This document shows positions 5,430 to 5,628 of a DNA stretch of 5,628 bases, one piece after another (position 1 is the stretch's first letter; every line of letters starts with the position of its first letter). This DNA comes from an uncultured Clostridia bacterium (lineage in GTDB: Bacteria > Bacillota > Clostridia > TANB77 > CAG-508). A model generated the notes under the pieces. It saw only the letters and a list, made by a program, of their open reading frames with translations, did not search any database and was not told where the DNA came from. The stretch lies in the NCBI GenBank assembly GCA_934183045.1, contig CAKPRW010000084.1, forward strand, positions 1-5,628, read 5' to 3'. Made by a program: the position numbers and the translations under genes.

Positions 5430-5628
5430 TTAAATTTTTCTATTCATTGCTTTCTTTGGTCCAAATACACATGGTGCTGTACACTTCCATTCTGGGAATG
5501 TACACCTTGCCCCTTTAGAATATGGTAATAATTCTTCATATAGCTCTGGAATATCTTTTACTTCTTCTAAATATTTGTCCATTATTTTTTTAGTTTGATC
5601 CATTATTTCTAATTGAGCAGCTCCACAT
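5430..5628 (-). CDS. thyX: C-terminal fragment, probable flavin-dependent thymidylate synthase ThyX
   Basis: An open frame enters from the right edge of the window and ends at a TAA at 5430-5432, giving 65 residues. It begins CGAAQLEIMDQ and ends CVFGPKKAMNRKI. The CGAAQLEI block resembles the conserved RAQWEI segment near the ThyX C-terminus, which helps bind dUMP, and is followed by the expected helix and a cysteine-containing tail. The usual tryptophan and following arginine are leucine and methionine here, which lowers confidence. The tail carries three cysteines spaced C-x6-C-x3-C. ThyX makes dTMP from dUMP using FAD and methylenetetrahydrofolate, which fits the folA neighbour. The RHR-type signature of ThyX would lie outside the window. 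It does not resemble the end of ThyA. Confidence 0.55.
   Translation of the reverse strand, partial: CGAAQLEIMDQTKKIMDKYLEEVKDIPELYEELLPYSKGARCTFPEWKCTAPCVFGPKKAMNRKI

Noticed and set aside
5430..5628. Thymidylate synthase ThyA as the folA partner
   Set aside because: The conserved ThyA C-terminus is absent; the AQ-EI block and cysteine tail fit ThyX better.

Overview
The window is AT-rich (roughly 30% GC by eye). All six genes lie on the minus strand, with strong purine-rich ribosome binding sites (AGGAGG, GGAGG, AAGGAG) and compact hairpin-plus-T-tract terminators. This composition, together with a spore photoproduct lyase and a SleB-type wall hydrolase, points to a spore-forming, low-GC Firmicute, most likely a clostridial lineage. 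No species can be assigned from this sequence.

In transcription order (right to left) the genes are: the C-terminal end of a probable flavin-dependent thymidylate synthase (thyX, 5430-5628, entering from the right edge); dihydrofolate reductase (folA, 4889-5377) with a terminator; a membrane-anchored SleB/CwlJ-family wall hydrolase (3958-4758) with its own sigma-A-like promoter and terminator; spore photoproduct lyase (splB, 2842-3840); ribosomal protein S15 (rpsO, 2282-2545) with its own promoter and a long structured leader; and polynucleotide phosphorylase (pnp, 27-2012). The thyX-folA pair supplies dTMP and reduced folate. The middle pair concerns the cell wall or spore and repair of spore DNA. 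rpsO-pnp is the classic translation/RNA-decay neighbourhood.

The non-coding DNA holds most of the unusual material. The rpsO leader (about 150 nt) contains several long complementary segments that form a candidate pseudoknot or alternative-pairing switch, as expected for S15 autoregulation but with no structure I can match by name. The 269-nt rpsO-pnp gap holds a terminator, two identical 14-bp palindromes (TATAATGCATTATA) 33 bp apart, and a GC-richer tandem REP-like repeat abutting the pnp ribosome binding site.

Three protein-level oddities stand out. pnp has an in-frame TAA inside its S1 domain, with the S1 reading frame continuing intact beyond it. The spore photoproduct lyase has serine where the Bacillus enzyme has its hydrogen-donor cysteine, but carries two extra cysteines beside the Fe-S motif. 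The wall hydrolase has an unexplained four-cysteine cytoplasmic N-terminus. I found no tRNA, rRNA, CRISPR array, insertion sequence or phage gene.
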